Positions 1 through 7,357 of a DNA stretch of 16,358 bases are shown in pieces. Positions within the stretch are counted from its first letter, which is position 1; every line of letters starts with the position of its first letter. Both the position numbers and the translations under genes were made by a program. Source of the DNA: Clostridium sp. (GTDB taxonomy: Bacteria; Bacillota; Clostridia; Lachnospirales; Lachnospiraceae); the NCBI GenBank assembly GCA_016302185.1, contig JAEDOC010000035.1, forward strand, positions 1 to 16,358, read 5' to 3'. Under the pieces are notes generated by a model. That model was not told the origin of the DNA. It worked only from the letters and a program-made list of their open reading frames with translations, and ran no database searches.

Positions 1-1352
1 CTGTGCTTCTCCATTCCGGTTAAAAACCAGGACAGCGGCTCCATAAAGGCATCGTAATTCATAACGGTATCCCATTCGTCTCCCTGCAGCCATTCGAACG
101 GATCCCCGTAATGCTCTGCAATCAGAACCGCCTCCGGGTTGGCATCCTTCACCGCCGCACGGAAATCCTTCCAGAACTGATGATTAAACTCTGCCGTACG
201 TCCCAAATCCGCCGCCACATCCAGGCGCCAGCCATCGGCGGAAAACGGCGGAGAAACCCATTTGCGCCCGATATCCAGAATATACTGATAAAGCTCCGGA
301 GATTCCTCATAATTCAGCTTTGGAAGCGTCGCATGGCCCCACCAGCCGTCATAGCTGTCATTAAACGGCCAGGAATCCTTACGGAATTTAAAGAAGCTGC
401 GGTAACGGCTGTCTGCCGATACGTAGGCTCCTGCCGGATAATCTCCCTGATGCTGATAGATCAGCTCCGCGTCCAGCCACTTGTGGAAGGATCCGCAGTG
501 ATTAAAAACTCCGTCAATGATTACCCGGATCCCCAGCGCATGCGCCTCCTTCACCAGTGTGGCAAACAGCCGATCACTGGCAGATAAATTCTCTCCGGCT
601 GCCGTACGAACCGTATATTTAATCGCCTTATCATTATCCAGATCCTGAGGATCCACCAGACCATCCCTGTCCCGGACAATCACACCGTAATGCGGATCGA
701 TGTGGTCGTAATCCTGGCAATCATATTTATGATTAGACGGTGATACAAAGACAGGATTTAAATACAGCACTTCTACTTTCAGGCTTTTTAAATATTCAAG
801 CTTGTCCCGTATGCCCTGAAGATCTCCGCCGTAAAACCGTCCCACGTCCATCGCCTGCGGAAGCTCGTCCCACGAAGCCGCCTTCTGAACCGGCCTGCCA
901 ATATAGATATACTCGTTGGTTTCTACATCGTTGGAGGAATCCCCGTTGCAGAAACGATCCACATAAATCTGATACATCACCGCCCCCTTGCACCATTCCG
1001 GTACATGGAACCCCGGCGTCAGCCGAAATGGCGGTCCGCCGACAGTATCACTTACACCCATCCGATTATAATAACAGGTTTCTTCCCCTTTCCGGATCCG
1101 AAAATAATACTGCACCGGACGGTATCCCACAGGAAAATGGCAGATACGATAATCAAACCATTGATCGCTGTAGCTGTAAGCCATGTAGCGTTCATTGGTT
1201 CTTCCATTTTTCTCATATTCAATTAAATAAACTGAATCCGCTCCGTTTTTTTCTGTCCGAAAATAAAAGGTAACCTTCTGGCCGGGATCAGCCTCATTCG
1301 GCACTCTGTAATTCTCTGTCTCATCGCAGAATAATGCAGCTCTGTTTATCAT
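1..1352 (-). CDS. GH13 alpha-amylase-family glycosidase (neopullulanase/cyclomaltodextrinase-like), 3' end outside window
   Basis: Probable alpha-glucan hydrolase acting on maltodextrin, cyclodextrin or pullulan-type substrates. 450 codons are visible from the ATG at 1350-1352; the C-terminus lies beyond the left edge. Residues 1-115 look like the beta-sandwich N-terminal domain of cyclomaltodextrinase-type enzymes. The GH13 barrel begins with VMYQIYVDRFCNGD (125-138) and GRFYGGDLQGI (171-181). Catalytic regions are visible: region I DGVFNHCG (280-287), region II DGWRLDVA (373-380, nucleophile D378) and region III with acid/base E413 in IAEHYGD; region IV is lost off the edge. No signal peptide is seen, so it is probably cytoplasmic and works on imported oligosaccharides. 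The ribosome site is weak (GAGGAAA about 10 bases upstream). It has its own promoter and sits downstream of the ftsH operon on the same strand. Exact substrate and subfamily (GH13_20-like is my inference) cannot be decided here. Confidence 0.9.
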   Translation of the reverse strand, partial: MINRAALFCDETENYRVPNEADPGQKVTFYFRTEKNGADSVYLIEYEKNGRTNERYMAYSYSDQWFDYRICHFPVGYRPVQYYFRIRKGEETCYYNRMGVSDTVGGPPFRLTPGFHVPEWCKGAVMYQIYVDRFCNGDSSNDVETNEYIYIGRPVQKAASWDELPQAMDVGRFYGGDLQGIRDKLEYLKSLKVEVLYLNPVFVSPSNHKYDCQDYDHIDPHYGVIVRDRDGLVDPQDLDNDKAIKYTVRTAAGENLSASDRLFATLVKEAHALGIRVIIDGVFNHCGSFHKWLDAELIYQHQGDYPAGAYVSADSRYRSFFKFRKDSWPFNDSYDGWWGHATLPKLNYEESPELYQYILDIGRKWVSPPFSADGWRLDVAADLGRTAEFNHQFWKDFRAAVKDANPEAVLIAEHYGDPFEWLQGDEWDTVMNYDAFMEPLSWFLTGMEKH

Positions 1353-1388
1353 CGTTCCTACCGTTTCCTCTTTTTGAATTTCATCTCT

Positions 1389-1417
1389 ATTTTAATGGAT
1401 TCTTTTTCATTTCACAA
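1389..1417 (-). promoter_or_regulatory. Sigma-A promoter of the GH13 gene
   Basis: On the minus strand TTGTGA (1417-1412), a 17-base spacer and TAAAAT (1394-1389). Spacing is ideal and the boxes lie about 40-65 bases upstream of the GH13 start, downstream of the hairpin at 1491-1521. I saw no convincing catabolite-control (cre) site. Confidence 0.6.
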
Positions 1418-1490
1418 TACTTTTTCTGATCCGCGAAACAAAATTGCAGCGCAGAAGAAATCTAATTTTTCCTTCCCATCACAACAAAGT

Positions 1491-1521
1491 AAAAAGACCA
1501 GCGGGGTATGCTGGTCTTTTT
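1491..1521 (-). terminator. Perfect 12-bp hairpin terminator
   Basis: AAAAAGACCAGC (1491-1502) pairs perfectly with GCTGGTCTTTTT (1510-1521) around a 7-base loop. Because A- and T-runs flank both sides it could work in either direction; on the minus strand it ends the candidate small RNA and isolates the GH13 promoter from upstream transcription. Confidence 0.8.
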
Positions 1522-1582
1522 AGGAGAAGGTATTTCGTTTTTTGGGGTGTAGCAAAAACTATATAATGTATTGGGGGGGTTA
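1491..1582 (-). ncRNA. Candidate C-rich trans-acting small RNA
   Basis: The gap between ftsH and the GH13 gene (1353-1710) holds, on the minus strand, an extended -10 element followed about 90 bases later by a perfect intrinsic terminator, with no plausible ORF between. Such a transcript would carry C7 (1579-1573), CACCCC (1549-1544), the anti-Shine-Dalgarno string CCUUCUCCU (1530-1522) and a terminator loop AUACCCC (1509-1503). Repeated unpaired C-rich motifs that target G-rich ribosome binding sites are a hallmark of Firmicute regulatory RNAs such as RsaE/RoxS and FsrA. No known RNA family was recognised. Alternatives: an attenuated leader of the GH13 gene, or a second terminator after ftsH. 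Confidence 0.45.
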
Positions 1583-1587
1583 CGTCT

Positions 1588-1599
1588 ATTATAATAGCA
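1588..1599 (-). promoter_or_regulatory. Extended -10 promoter for the candidate small RNA
   Basis: Minus strand TGCTATTATAAT (1599-1588) contains TG-N-TATTAT and an overlapping TATAAT. No good -35 hexamer lies at the normal distance, so it would depend on the extended -10 or an activator. It falls after the ftsH terminator and before the C-rich stretch. Confidence 0.4.
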
Positions 1600-1655
1600 T
1601 AACTCTAAAAATAAGTGTGCACAAACATCAAAAGATTTCCAGCCTTTTTTTGTGC

Positions 1656-1687
1656 AAAAAACCGTGCGTTTTTTCATTCGCACGGTT
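1656..1687 (-). terminator. Intrinsic terminator of the tilS-hpt-ftsH operon
   Basis: On the minus strand AACCGTGCG (1687-1679), a 10-base loop, CGCACGGTT (1668-1660) and then a T-run (1659-1656). It lies about 24 bases after the ftsH stop codon. Confidence 0.8.
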
Positions 1688-1710
1688 CTGCATGGATCCT
1701 TTGGACAAAA

Positions 1711-3516
1711 TCAGGAGAACAATGCTTCGAATTCCTGCTGCCCTATCTTCTCCTTTTCCAGAAGCAGGTCACAGCACTTATGCAGTACATCCTCATGCTC
1801 CAGAATGATCTTTTTTGCTTTCTCATAACACTCGTCAATGATCCGTTTGGTCTCAGAATCGATGATACCTGCCACCTCTTCGCTGTAGCTTCTGGTGTGT
1901 GCCAGATCCCGCCCGATAAAGACCTCGTTATTATCGCCGCCGTAATTAATCATACCCAGCTTCTCCGACATGCCGTACTCTGTTACCATCGCTCTGGCAA
2001 TCGAGGTAGCCTGGCGGATGTCCTGAGATGCCCCGGTGGTAATATCATTGAAAATAATCTCTTCCGCAATCCGGCCGCCCAGAGATACCATAATATTCTG
2101 AAGCATACGGCTCTTTGTCATATGCACATCATCATTTTCCGGCAGCGGCATGGTATAACCTGCTGCACCCACGCCGGTGGGGATGATAGAAACCGTATGC
2201 ACCGGTCCCACATCCGGCAGCACATGGAACAGAATCGCATGGCCGGCCTCATGGTATGCCGTAATCTTCTTATCCTTCTCGGAGATCACCTTGCTCTTCT
2301 TCTCCGCACCGATGCCCACTTTAATAAACGCCTTCTCGATATCCGCCTGAGTTAAGAACTTGCTGCCGCTCTTCGCCGCATTGATCGCTGCCTCATTCAT
2401 CAGGTTCTCCAGATCCGCTCCCGTAAAGCCGGAGGTCGTCTGGGCAATCCGGTGCAGATCCACATCCTCACCCAGAGGTTTCGCTTTCGTATGAACAGCA
2501 AGAATCTCTTCCCGTCCCTTTACATCCGGCCGTCCCACCGCAACCTTACGGTCGAACCGCCCCGGACGCAGAATCGCCGGATCCAGAATATCTACCCGGT
2601 TTGTCGCCGCCATCACAATGATGCCTTCATTGACACCGAATCCGTCCATCTCCACCAGAAGCTGATTTAAGGTCTGCTCCCGTTCATCATGGCCGCCGCC
2701 CATACCGGTACCGCGCTGACGGGCCACCGCATCAATCTCATCAATAAATACGATACAGGGGGCATTCTTCTTGGCATCCTCAAATAAATCACGGACACGG
2801 GAAGCACCCACGCCCACAAACATCTCTACAAAATCAGAACCGGAGATGGAGAAAAACGGTACCCCGGCTTCTCCTGCCACCGCCTTGGCCAATAGCGTCT
2901 TTCCGGTTCCGGGCGGGCCCACCAGGATCACTCCCTTGGGGATTCTGGCGCCGACACTGGTATATTTCTGCGGATTCTTTAAGAAATCCACGATCTCTTC
3001 CAGCTCCTCCTTCTCCTCCTGAAGTCCTGCCACCTTCTTAAAATTCACATTGCTGGTCCGGCTCATTCTGGCCCGGCTCTTGCCGAAATTCATCATCTTG
3101 GCATTGGCACCGCCGCCGGCACGGGCATTCATAAACATAAAGAAGAAAATCAGAACTCCGGCAGAGAGCGCCACCGGAAGAATGATGGACAGAACATAGT
3201 TTTCCTGACGGATCGCCTCCGTCTCATAGGAAACGCCCGCTTCCCGCAGCGCATCCTCCACCTCCATCACATCCAGCACGCTGAACCGCATCGTGTCTCC
3301 TGACGTAGTGGTAAATTCAATTTCACCGGTCGGCACCTCCCGATTCGGTTCAATCACTGCGCTGCTGACAGAATCATTCTCCAGATATACCATAAAATCC
3401 GGATAACTCAACTGATTCTCCATTGCAATTTTCTGACTTTTGGTCGAAAATAATAAAAACAGGAGCATGAGCAGGATCAAAAAGCTCATACCTCCAAATG
3501 ACTGCCGCTGTCTCAA
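1711..3516 (-). CDS. ftsH: ATP-dependent zinc metalloprotease FtsH
   Basis: Membrane-anchored AAA+ protease that extracts and degrades misfolded or regulatory proteins; in Bacillus it influences sporulation and division. 601 aa. A membrane segment near 11-23 and another near 108-128 frame a small extracytoplasmic domain. Walker A GPPGTGKT is at 200-207, Walker B IVFIDEID at 255-262, and the second region of homology with arginine fingers runs about 305-323. The zinc site HEAGH is at 422-426, with D499 in TTGASQD as the likely third ligand. The start is TTG at 3516: AAGGAGG lies 7 bases upstream, while the ATG ten codons later abuts a GGAGGT with no spacer. It follows hpt by 12 bases and ends the tilS-hpt-ftsH operon, the conserved Firmicute order. 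The C-terminal tail is short, so it is slightly smaller than the E. coli protein. Confidence 0.98.
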   Translation of the reverse strand: MRQRQSFGGMSFLILLMLLFLLFSTKSQKIAMENQLSYPDFMVYLENDSVSSAVIEPNREVPTGEIEFTTTSGDTMRFSVLDVMEVEDALREAGVSYETEAIRQENYVLSIILPVALSAGVLIFFFMFMNARAGGGANAKMMNFGKSRARMSRTSNVNFKKVAGLQEEKEELEEIVDFLKNPQKYTSVGARIPKGVILVGPPGTGKTLLAKAVAGEAGVPFFSISGSDFVEMFVGVGASRVRDLFEDAKKNAPCIVFIDEIDAVARQRGTGMGGGHDEREQTLNQLLVEMDGFGVNEGIIVMAATNRVDILDPAILRPGRFDRKVAVGRPDVKGREEILAVHTKAKPLGEDVDLHRIAQTTSGFTGADLENLMNEAAINAAKSGSKFLTQADIEKAFIKVGIGAEKKSKVISEKDKKITAYHEAGHAILFHVLPDVGPVHTVSIIPTGVGAAGYTMPLPENDDVHMTKSRMLQNIMVSLGGRIAEEIIFNDITTGASQDIRQATSIARAMVTEYGMSEKLGMINYGGDNNEVFIGRDLAHTRSYSEEVAGIIDSETKRIIDECYEKAKKIILEHEDVLHKCCDLLLEKEKIGQQEFEALFS

Positions 3517-3528
3517 CTGTGTTCCTCC

Positions 3529-4053
3529 TTATACTTCTACCACACCGATATAGGGTAAATTTCTGTACTTCTGATCATAATCGAGACCATATCCCACGAC
3601 AAACTCATCCGGAATGGTGAAGCAGGTGTATTTTACCTTCACCTGTTTCTTCACTCTGCGCTCCGGCTTATCCAGCAGTGTACAGAGCTCGATGCTCTTC
3701 GGATTTCTCTGCTTTAATACCTCAATTAAATAAGCCAGGGTACGTCCGGAATCAATGATATCCTCCACGATAATCACATCCTTGCCCTCCAGCGGCTCAT
3801 CCAGATCCTTGATAATCTTTACCACACCGCTGGACTTGGTTCCCGCCCCATAGCTGGACACGGACATGAAATCCAAAGAAACCGGCAGATCCAGCCGTTT
3901 GGCCAGCTCACAGGTAAAGAATACACCGCCCTTTAAGATGCAGATCAGATGAACCGGTTTTCCGGCATAATCCTTGGTGATCTGGGCTGCCACTTCACTG
4001 ATCTTTCGATTTACTTCTTCCTCCGTCAATAAGACTCTGATTTTATCTTCCAC
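3529..4053 (-). CDS. hpt: Hypoxanthine(-guanine) phosphoribosyltransferase
   Basis: Purine salvage enzyme joining hypoxanthine or guanine to PRPP to give IMP or GMP. With the start chosen here it has 174 aa, normal for bacterial Hpt. LKGG at 40-43 is the conserved loop that binds pyrophosphate. VIIVEDIIDSGRT (93-105) is the PRPP-binding motif with the E97/D98 pair and D101. DEFVVGYGLDY (149-159) is the C-terminal purine-binding region. The frame stays open upstream to a TTG at 4083, but a GGAGG eight bases before the GTG at 4053-4051 fixes the likely start there. This leaves an 11-base overlap with the end of tilS, so the two are probably translationally coupled. The tilS-hpt-ftsH order is conserved in Firmicutes. 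Confidence 0.95.
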   Translation of the reverse strand: MEDKIRVLLTEEEVNRKISEVAAQITKDYAGKPVHLICILKGGVFFTCELAKRLDLPVSLDFMSVSSYGAGTKSSGVVKIIKDLDEPLEGKDVIIVEDIIDSGRTLAYLIEVLKQRNPKSIELCTLLDKPERRVKKQVKVKYTCFTIPDEFVVGYGLDYDQKYRNLPYIGVVEV

Positions 4054-5416
4054 TTTTCTTTCCTCCGTCTGCATGTACCTCAAGCACCATCCTGGTGTGC
4101 TCTGTTACCTTATAGTATTCACTGATCCGCCGTCCTACAATCCACAAAATATGCGCGCCGTCCGCCAAAAGCAACAGCCGCTCCCGTTCTTCTCTCGGAA
4201 TCTTTTTATCGATCAGATAGGACTTCACTGTCTTTCTGCCTCCGCCGGGCAGGATAAAATAATCTCCCGGCTGTCTGGTCCGGACAGCCAAGGCACCGTT
4301 TATTTTATCATAATCGAACCATTTCGTATACTGGTTTCGGGGAAATTCCTCCCAATTTTTGCAGGGAAACACTCTCATATGCAGCATTTCTTCCCCGTTT
4401 TGGTACATATTCTCCCAAATCGGTTCCGTCCGCCGGATTCTTATACTTTCATATTCCCTCTCCACCCGGATTCCGTGGGGGAGCATTACCTGCTTTCCCG
4501 TCTCCTTACCTGTCAATGCAAGAATTTCTTTCAAATGAACGGAAGAGATATCCTTCAGGGGACAGGACAGCCGGCAAAAGGTCTGCCGGAGAATATAGCC
4601 CTGAACGATCTCCTCCTCCGCCGCCAGTGCTGCCGCAGACAGGCGATATTCTGCCGGTTCCTGTCGTTCTCCGTGGAGATCCAGCCACGCGTCCGCCAAT
4701 GCCTCAAAATGCCGATCTGCCTGTCCAATCCGTTCTCCGGCCCGCAAAATATTTGCCGCCGCCTGTGCATTGATTTCTTCCGTAATCCATGGAATCAGCT
4801 GATTACGAATCCGGTTGCGGGTATAATCATTCTCACCGTTGGTAGAATCCTCTGTCCAGGAAAGTCCCTCTTCCTCCAGATAGGCCAGAATCCGGATCCG
4901 GCTGCTGTAAAGCAGCGGACGGATAATTCTTCCCCGCACCGGCGGGATCCCCGACAATCCCCGGAGTCCGCTTCCCCGAAACAGATGATAAAGAATCGTC
5001 TCAACATTATCATCCCCATGGTGTGCCACAGCGATTTTTACCGGGCAGCTGCACTCCGACTCCCACCGCTCCGCCTCTTTGGTCAAAATCCGGTATCTGG
5101 CCTGCCGGCCCGCTTCTTCCACAGAGATTCCGCCAGCCACGGCCTCCGCTGCCGCATCAATCCGCACTGCCGCGAACGGAATCTGAAGCGATTCACAGAA
5201 ACGCCGGGAGAATTCCGCATCCCGATCCGCCTCCGCTCCCCGCAGGCCGTGATGAACATGCAATGCCCGCAGGGTAATGCTCAATTCGTCTTTTAGGCAC
5301 CACAAAAGATGCAGCAGGCATACGGAATCCGCGCCCCCTGACAGTCCAACCAGAACCCCGTCTCCCGGAGTTACCATATGAAAACGCTCGATATACTCTC
5401 TTGTCTCTTTCTTCAT
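4043..5416 (-). CDS. tilS: tRNA(Ile)-lysidine synthase
   Basis: Modifies the wobble C34 of the CAU-anticodon tRNA-Ile to lysidine using ATP and lysine, so that the tRNA reads AUA instead of AUG; essential in most bacteria. 457 aa, a full-length two-domain form. The N-terminal PP-loop ATPase has SGGADS at 26-31, followed by HVHHGLRG and AVAHHGDDNVET, the usual catalytic histidine/aspartate segments. The TilS C-terminal domain starts around 381 (RQPGDYF) and includes the DKKIPREERERLLLL segment. The ATG at 5416 has AAGGAAGG seven bases upstream. It has its own promoter 23-51 bases upstream, overlaps hpt downstream and follows spoIIE by 88 bases. Confidence 0.97.
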   Translation of the reverse strand: MKKETREYIERFHMVTPGDGVLVGLSGGADSVCLLHLLWCLKDELSITLRALHVHHGLRGAEADRDAEFSRRFCESLQIPFAAVRIDAAAEAVAGGISVEEAGRQARYRILTKEAERWESECSCPVKIAVAHHGDDNVETILYHLFRGSGLRGLSGIPPVRGRIIRPLLYSSRIRILAYLEEEGLSWTEDSTNGENDYTRNRIRNQLIPWITEEINAQAAANILRAGERIGQADRHFEALADAWLDLHGERQEPAEYRLSAAALAAEEEIVQGYILRQTFCRLSCPLKDISSVHLKEILALTGKETGKQVMLPHGIRVEREYESIRIRRTEPIWENMYQNGEEMLHMRVFPCKNWEEFPRNQYTKWFDYDKINGALAVRTRQPGDYFILPGGGRKTVKSYLIDKKIPREERERLLLLADGAHILWIVGRRISEYYKVTEHTRMVLEVHADGGKKSGR

Positions 5417-5438
5417 GGTTTTCCTTCCTTTTATCTAC

Positions 5439-5467
5439 AGTATATCGGACTTTTCCCATTTTCACAA
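5439..5467 (-). promoter_or_regulatory. Sigma-A promoter of tilS-hpt-ftsH
   Basis: Minus strand TTGTGA (5467-5462), a 17-base spacer, TATACT (5444-5439), lying in the spoIIE-tilS gap. It would allow vegetative expression of the essential tilS/hpt/ftsH genes independent of the sporulation-controlled spoIIE promoter. Confidence 0.65.
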
Positions 5468-5504
5468 GGGCAGCCTGTTTCTGGTTCCGTCCACGGAAGT
5501 GTTT

Positions 5505-6917
5505 CTATCTCTCAAAGATTCCTCCCACCAACACGGTCATATCATCCTCTGGCTCTCCGCCGACCGACAGGGCAAACTGGAGAATCCGATCTGCCATCTC
5601 CTGGGGATTTCCCGTACCCATGCCGTCCAGAAACTCCCGCATGGATTCTTCCTTTTTTTCCCCCGGAAGCGCTTCCAGCACCCCGTCACTGACCATGATG
5701 ATCCGATCGTTATCCCACAGCTTCCGGGACAGAAGCACCGGCTCCACGTTCTTTGTCACGCCCATGGGAAGCTCTCCCGTCTCCAGAAGCTCCGTTCCGT
5801 CCTTTCCCAGCACAAATGTCGGCACTGCTCCCAGCTTCATCGCCTCCAGAACACCATTTCCAAGATCAATACAGCATAAGTCCAGCGTCGCCGGATTCTG
5901 TTCCGTCCCGGCCAGCAAAAGCACCGTATTCACCAGCTTCAGTGCGGAACGGGCCGAAAACCCCGTCTCCAGAAGCTGTTCCGTCAGATCAATTACCTTC
6001 CCGCTGTCTGCACTGGCCAGCGGTCCGCTCCCCATGCCATCGGAGAGGCTCATCATCACCTGCCTGGGCAGCCCTTCCCGAAACACGTAATTATCCCCGG
6101 AAATCTCTTCTCCCGCCCGGGGCCTATGTGCCGCACCAAACAGCATACGGTACTTTCCTTCCTCCACAAAACGAAAGGTGGCCGCATTTCTGGTAATGAT
6201 ATTCTTACTGTCTCTGGCCGCACTCCATCTGCCCCGACCCATAGCCCTGCTCACCAGCTCTGAAGCATCTCTCGCCGTCATGCAGCGGCCATTGACACTG
6301 CGAATTGTCAGAAAAGCCTCCTTCTGCCGGTTTTCATATTCCAGGATCAGCATGTTCTCCACTTTCATCCGATACCGCCGGAAGATTCCCCGCACCGCCT
6401 CCTCATAGCTTCCTGTGACATCCGCAGCCTGCTCCATCTGGCCGGAAAATTCTTCCAGAATCGCCGCCAGCTCACGAAACTGGACAATCACGGAATCCCG
6501 ACTTTCTAAAAAACGGTTTTTCCAGGACAGATTCATCGTCGCCCGTCCCAGGTTTCGGTTCAGCTGCAGCAGATATTCCTGCTTCTTCCGGCAGGCTTCC
6601 CGAAACAGGCGGGGCATGTCCTCCATATCTATTTTTCCCTTCTGCTCAAAGGATCGAAGCAGATAATACAAATAGTAGCTGTCCTCCCGCCGGCTTCCGT
6701 AATACAGATTGCATCGGGTACAGTCACCGCAGACGGCTGCGGCTGCCGTCTGCATCGCCGCCAGCCCGTCTTCCCTGGTCAGCTGACTTCTTCCCCCGAT
6801 CTCATCGGCAAAGGCCTGAGCCAGACTGCTTAAGGAAAGTGCCATGTCCTTCAGCCTTCTGGCCGTATAGACATTCACATCCGCCATATCTCTATGTAAA
6901 CTTTTCCGTTTCAGCAC
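5505..6917 (-). CDS. spoIIE: Stage II sporulation protein E-type PP2C phosphatase lacking the membrane domain
   Basis: SpoIIE dephosphorylates the anti-sigma-factor antagonist SpoIIAA and so releases sigma-F in the forespore; it also takes part in polar septation. This copy has 470 aa. The first ~240 residues correspond to the linker region, with a cysteine cluster CGDCTRC at 63-69 and long helices. The C-terminal PP2C-like domain has ISGDN (272-276), DGMGSG (293-298), SDGVLEA (410-416) and EDDMTVLV (457-464), so metal-binding acidic residues appear intact. The Bacillus protein has over 800 aa with about ten N-terminal membrane helices; none is visible here, and the 104-base gap to divIC cannot hold them. 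The GTG start at 6917 is supported by AGGAGG eight bases upstream. The location between divIC and tilS is the classical spoIIE position, which supports orthology over a generic SpoIIE-family phosphatase. Confidence 0.88.
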   Translation of the reverse strand: MLKRKSLHRDMADVNVYTARRLKDMALSLSSLAQAFADEIGGRSQLTREDGLAAMQTAAAAVCGDCTRCNLYYGSRREDSYYLYYLLRSFEQKGKIDMEDMPRLFREACRKKQEYLLQLNRNLGRATMNLSWKNRFLESRDSVIVQFRELAAILEEFSGQMEQAADVTGSYEEAVRGIFRRYRMKVENMLILEYENRQKEAFLTIRSVNGRCMTARDASELVSRAMGRGRWSAARDSKNIITRNAATFRFVEEGKYRMLFGAAHRPRAGEEISGDNYVFREGLPRQVMMSLSDGMGSGPLASADSGKVIDLTEQLLETGFSARSALKLVNTVLLLAGTEQNPATLDLCCIDLGNGVLEAMKLGAVPTFVLGKDGTELLETGELPMGVTKNVEPVLLSRKLWDNDRIIMVSDGVLEALPGEKKEESMREFLDGMGTGNPQEMADRILQFALSVGGEPEDDMTVLVGGIFER

Positions 6918-6946
6918 AAAAAATCCCTCCTAACCTGCGTGAACTC

Positions 6947-7014
6947 ATTATATACAGGTCGGAGGGAAATATTTGTCAAATTCATAGGAAAGACACCCGA
7001 AATCGATCGACGAA
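6947..7014 (-). promoter_or_regulatory. spoIIE promoter with 21-bp spacer and Spo0A-box-like sites
   Basis: Minus strand TTGACA (6979-6974), a 21-base spacer and TATAAT (6952-6947). Bacillus spoIIE and spoIIG promoters, activated by Spo0A~P with sigma-A, have the same over-long spacing (21-22 bases). On the plus strand TGTCAAA (6974-6980) overlaps the -35, and CGACGAA (7008-7014) lies about 30 bases upstream; each differs by one base from the 0A box TGNCGAA. A shorter reading (TTGACA-17-TGTATA) is possible but has a poorer -10. Confidence 0.6.
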
Positions 7015-7021
7015 GCTCGCA

Positions 7022-7357
7022 CTATTTCGCCGGCTTTAACAATACCTCGTCCTTATTTACCAGGCCCAGTTTCTCCTTGGCCACCTTCTCAATGTACTGC
7101 TTGGTCTGAACATAGACGCGGTATTCCTCCAGCTGTTCCGAGCGTTTCTTTTCCGTCTCGACCTGAGCCATCAGATTCTCTTCCTTAATCTGATAATCCA
7201 GATCCTTCTGTTTTAAATCAATTCCTTTGGTATGCACAGTAACAGCCAGACTAAGAACTACCAGAGTAATCCCTATCAGGGCCATCCGGTTATTCAGATT
7301 TTCTTTTTTCTTTCGTTTTACCTTTCCGTTCTCCGTTCTCTGTCTCTTTCCCGTCAT
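7022..7357 (-). CDS. divIC: Septum formation initiator, DivIC/FtsB family
   Basis: Bitopic membrane protein of the divisome that pairs with FtsL and stabilises the FtsL-DivIB complex at the septum. 111 aa from the chosen start. A basic cytoplasmic tail (about 1-24) is followed by one membrane segment (25-42), a coiled coil (about 47-80) and the family's conserved C-terminal stretch VAKEKLGLVNKDEVLL. Two ATGs are possible: 7372 has almost no ribosome site, while 7357 has GGAG nine bases upstream and is preferred. Either start lies inside yabQ, giving a 68- or 83-base coding overlap in another frame, so translation is probably coupled to yabQ. The next gene, spoIIE, follows after a promoter-bearing gap; the S1-domain gene yabR found between them in Bacillus is absent. 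Confidence 0.88.
   Translation of the reverse strand: MTGKRQRTENGKVKRKKKENLNNRMALIGITLVVLSLAVTVHTKGIDLKQKDLDYQIKEENLMAQVETEKKRSEQLEEYRVYVQTKQYIEKVAKEKLGLVNKDEVLLKPAK

Noticed and set aside
1462..1683. Minus-strand open frame of 73 codons in the ftsH-GH13 gap
   Set aside because: It spans both terminators and the candidate sRNA promoter, has no convincing ribosome site and no recognisable features.
1542..2355. Overlapping plus-strand open frames of 88 and 246 codons near the ftsH end
   Set aside because: They run through two terminator hairpins and antisense to ftsH; no ribosome site or recognisable protein.
4054..4083. Longer hpt frame beginning with TTG at 4083
   Set aside because: No ribosome site precedes it, while the GTG at 4053 has GGAGG at good spacing and gives a normal Hpt length.
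3974..5296. Plus-strand open frame of 440 codons
   Set aside because: It lies antisense to tilS and hpt, whose motifs are unmistakable; the translation is low-complexity Pro/Arg/Leu with no family resemblance.
5485..5498. Palindrome TTCCGT-CC-ACGGAA after spoIIE
   Set aside because: Only 6 bp with no following T-run on the minus strand, so not a terminator; too short to call an operator without comparison.
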